5,642 nt of DNA from Pseudomonadota bacterium (lineage in GTDB: Bacteria > Desulfobacterota > Desulfobulbia > Desulfobulbales > Desulfobulbaceae). Below the pieces are notes generated by a model. It saw only the letters and a program-made list of their open reading frames with translations. It had not been told where the DNA came from and searched no databases. This document shows positions 5,546 through 5,642 of this stretch, in pieces. Made by a program: the position numbers and the translations under genes. Numbering within the stretch: the stretch's first letter is position 1; every line of letters begins with the position of its first letter. The stretch is from contig WQUH01000104.1 of assembly GCA_009782165.1 (NCBI GenBank), forward strand, positions 1-5,642. The letters are read 5' to 3'.

Positions 5546-5574
5546 AATATCATCGAACGTATACCTGTTGTCAA
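5546..5574 (-). promoter_or_regulatory. sigma70-type promoter upstream of the DUF1176 gene
   Basis: On the minus strand a perfect TTGACA (5569-5574) is followed by 17 bases and GATATT (5546-5551, four of six consensus bases). A/T-rich sequence at about 5576-5594 just upstream could act as an UP element. Predicted initiation is near 5539, giving about 225 bases of transcript before the DUF1176 start codon. Confidence 0.68.
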
Positions 5575-5594
5575 TCATATTTTTCGAAATTTCA

Positions 5595-5642
5595 CAACGA
5601 TAACAAATCACTCCTTCGCTCCGGCCCGGAGGCGCCCTTTTG
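5595..5642. other. Window edge with a GC palindrome
   Basis: CTCCGG and CCGGAG (5619-5631) are inverted around a single C and are followed by GCGCCCTTTTG on the plus strand. With only the window edge visible, it could be part of a repeat, a weak plus-strand terminator or the border of the next gene. I see no coding sequence here. Confidence 0.3.

Noticed and set aside
5619..5642. GC palindrome followed by TTTT as a plus-strand terminator
   Set aside because: There is no plus-strand gene upstream for it to terminate, the T-run is only four bases and separated from the stem, and the window ends here.

Overview
The window looks like chromosomal DNA from a GC-rich proteobacterium, most likely beta- or gammaproteobacterial. 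The reasons are the Sec signal peptides, the short CYTH-type triphosphatase, the DUF1176 protein, and intergenic REP/dRS3-like palindromes of the kind common in those groups. No rRNA, tRNA, CRISPR array, transposase or phage gene is visible. The genus cannot be named from this sequence alone.

Layout, left to right. Bases 1-252 (+) are the C-terminal half of a CYTH-domain protein cut by the window edge. Bases 391-1350 (+) encode a 319-residue exported protein that I do not recognise. Bases 1351-1558 are a convergent intergenic region holding an inverted pair of 31-32 bp REP-like sequences and a second repeat ending in GCAATGAC. Bases 1559-2193 (-) are a complete VapBC toxin-antitoxin operon: an AbrB-type antitoxin is followed by a PIN-domain toxin with an ATGA overlap, behind a good sigma70-type promoter whose -10 box lies inside a palindrome (likely operator). 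Bases 2252-2574 carry no credible gene but several hairpins, including a three-part dRS3-like element. Bases 2575-4029 (-) encode a 484-residue exported ankyrin-repeat protein with six exact-length 34-residue repeats (102 bp each), one 33-residue repeat and degenerate caps. A Rho-independent terminator at 4136-4162 separates it from the upstream gene on the same strand, a 366-residue exported DUF1176 protein (4215-5315). That gene has no good ribosome binding site of its own. It is preceded by a 60-codon ORF with an excellent Shine-Dalgarno that ends in an ATGA overlap with the DUF1176 start, and a consensus-like promoter sits just upstream.

No single pathway is evident. Three of the proteins are exported to the periplasm or envelope and have no known function. 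The VapBC module is a self-contained, autoregulated accessory cassette bordered by repeats. The items most worth a second look are the possible translationally coupled leader ORF before the DUF1176 gene, the 102-bp ankyrin array joined to an uncharacterised N-terminal periplasmic domain, and the mutually exclusive hairpins of the dRS3-like element. I see no convincing evidence of a wholly new multi-gene system.
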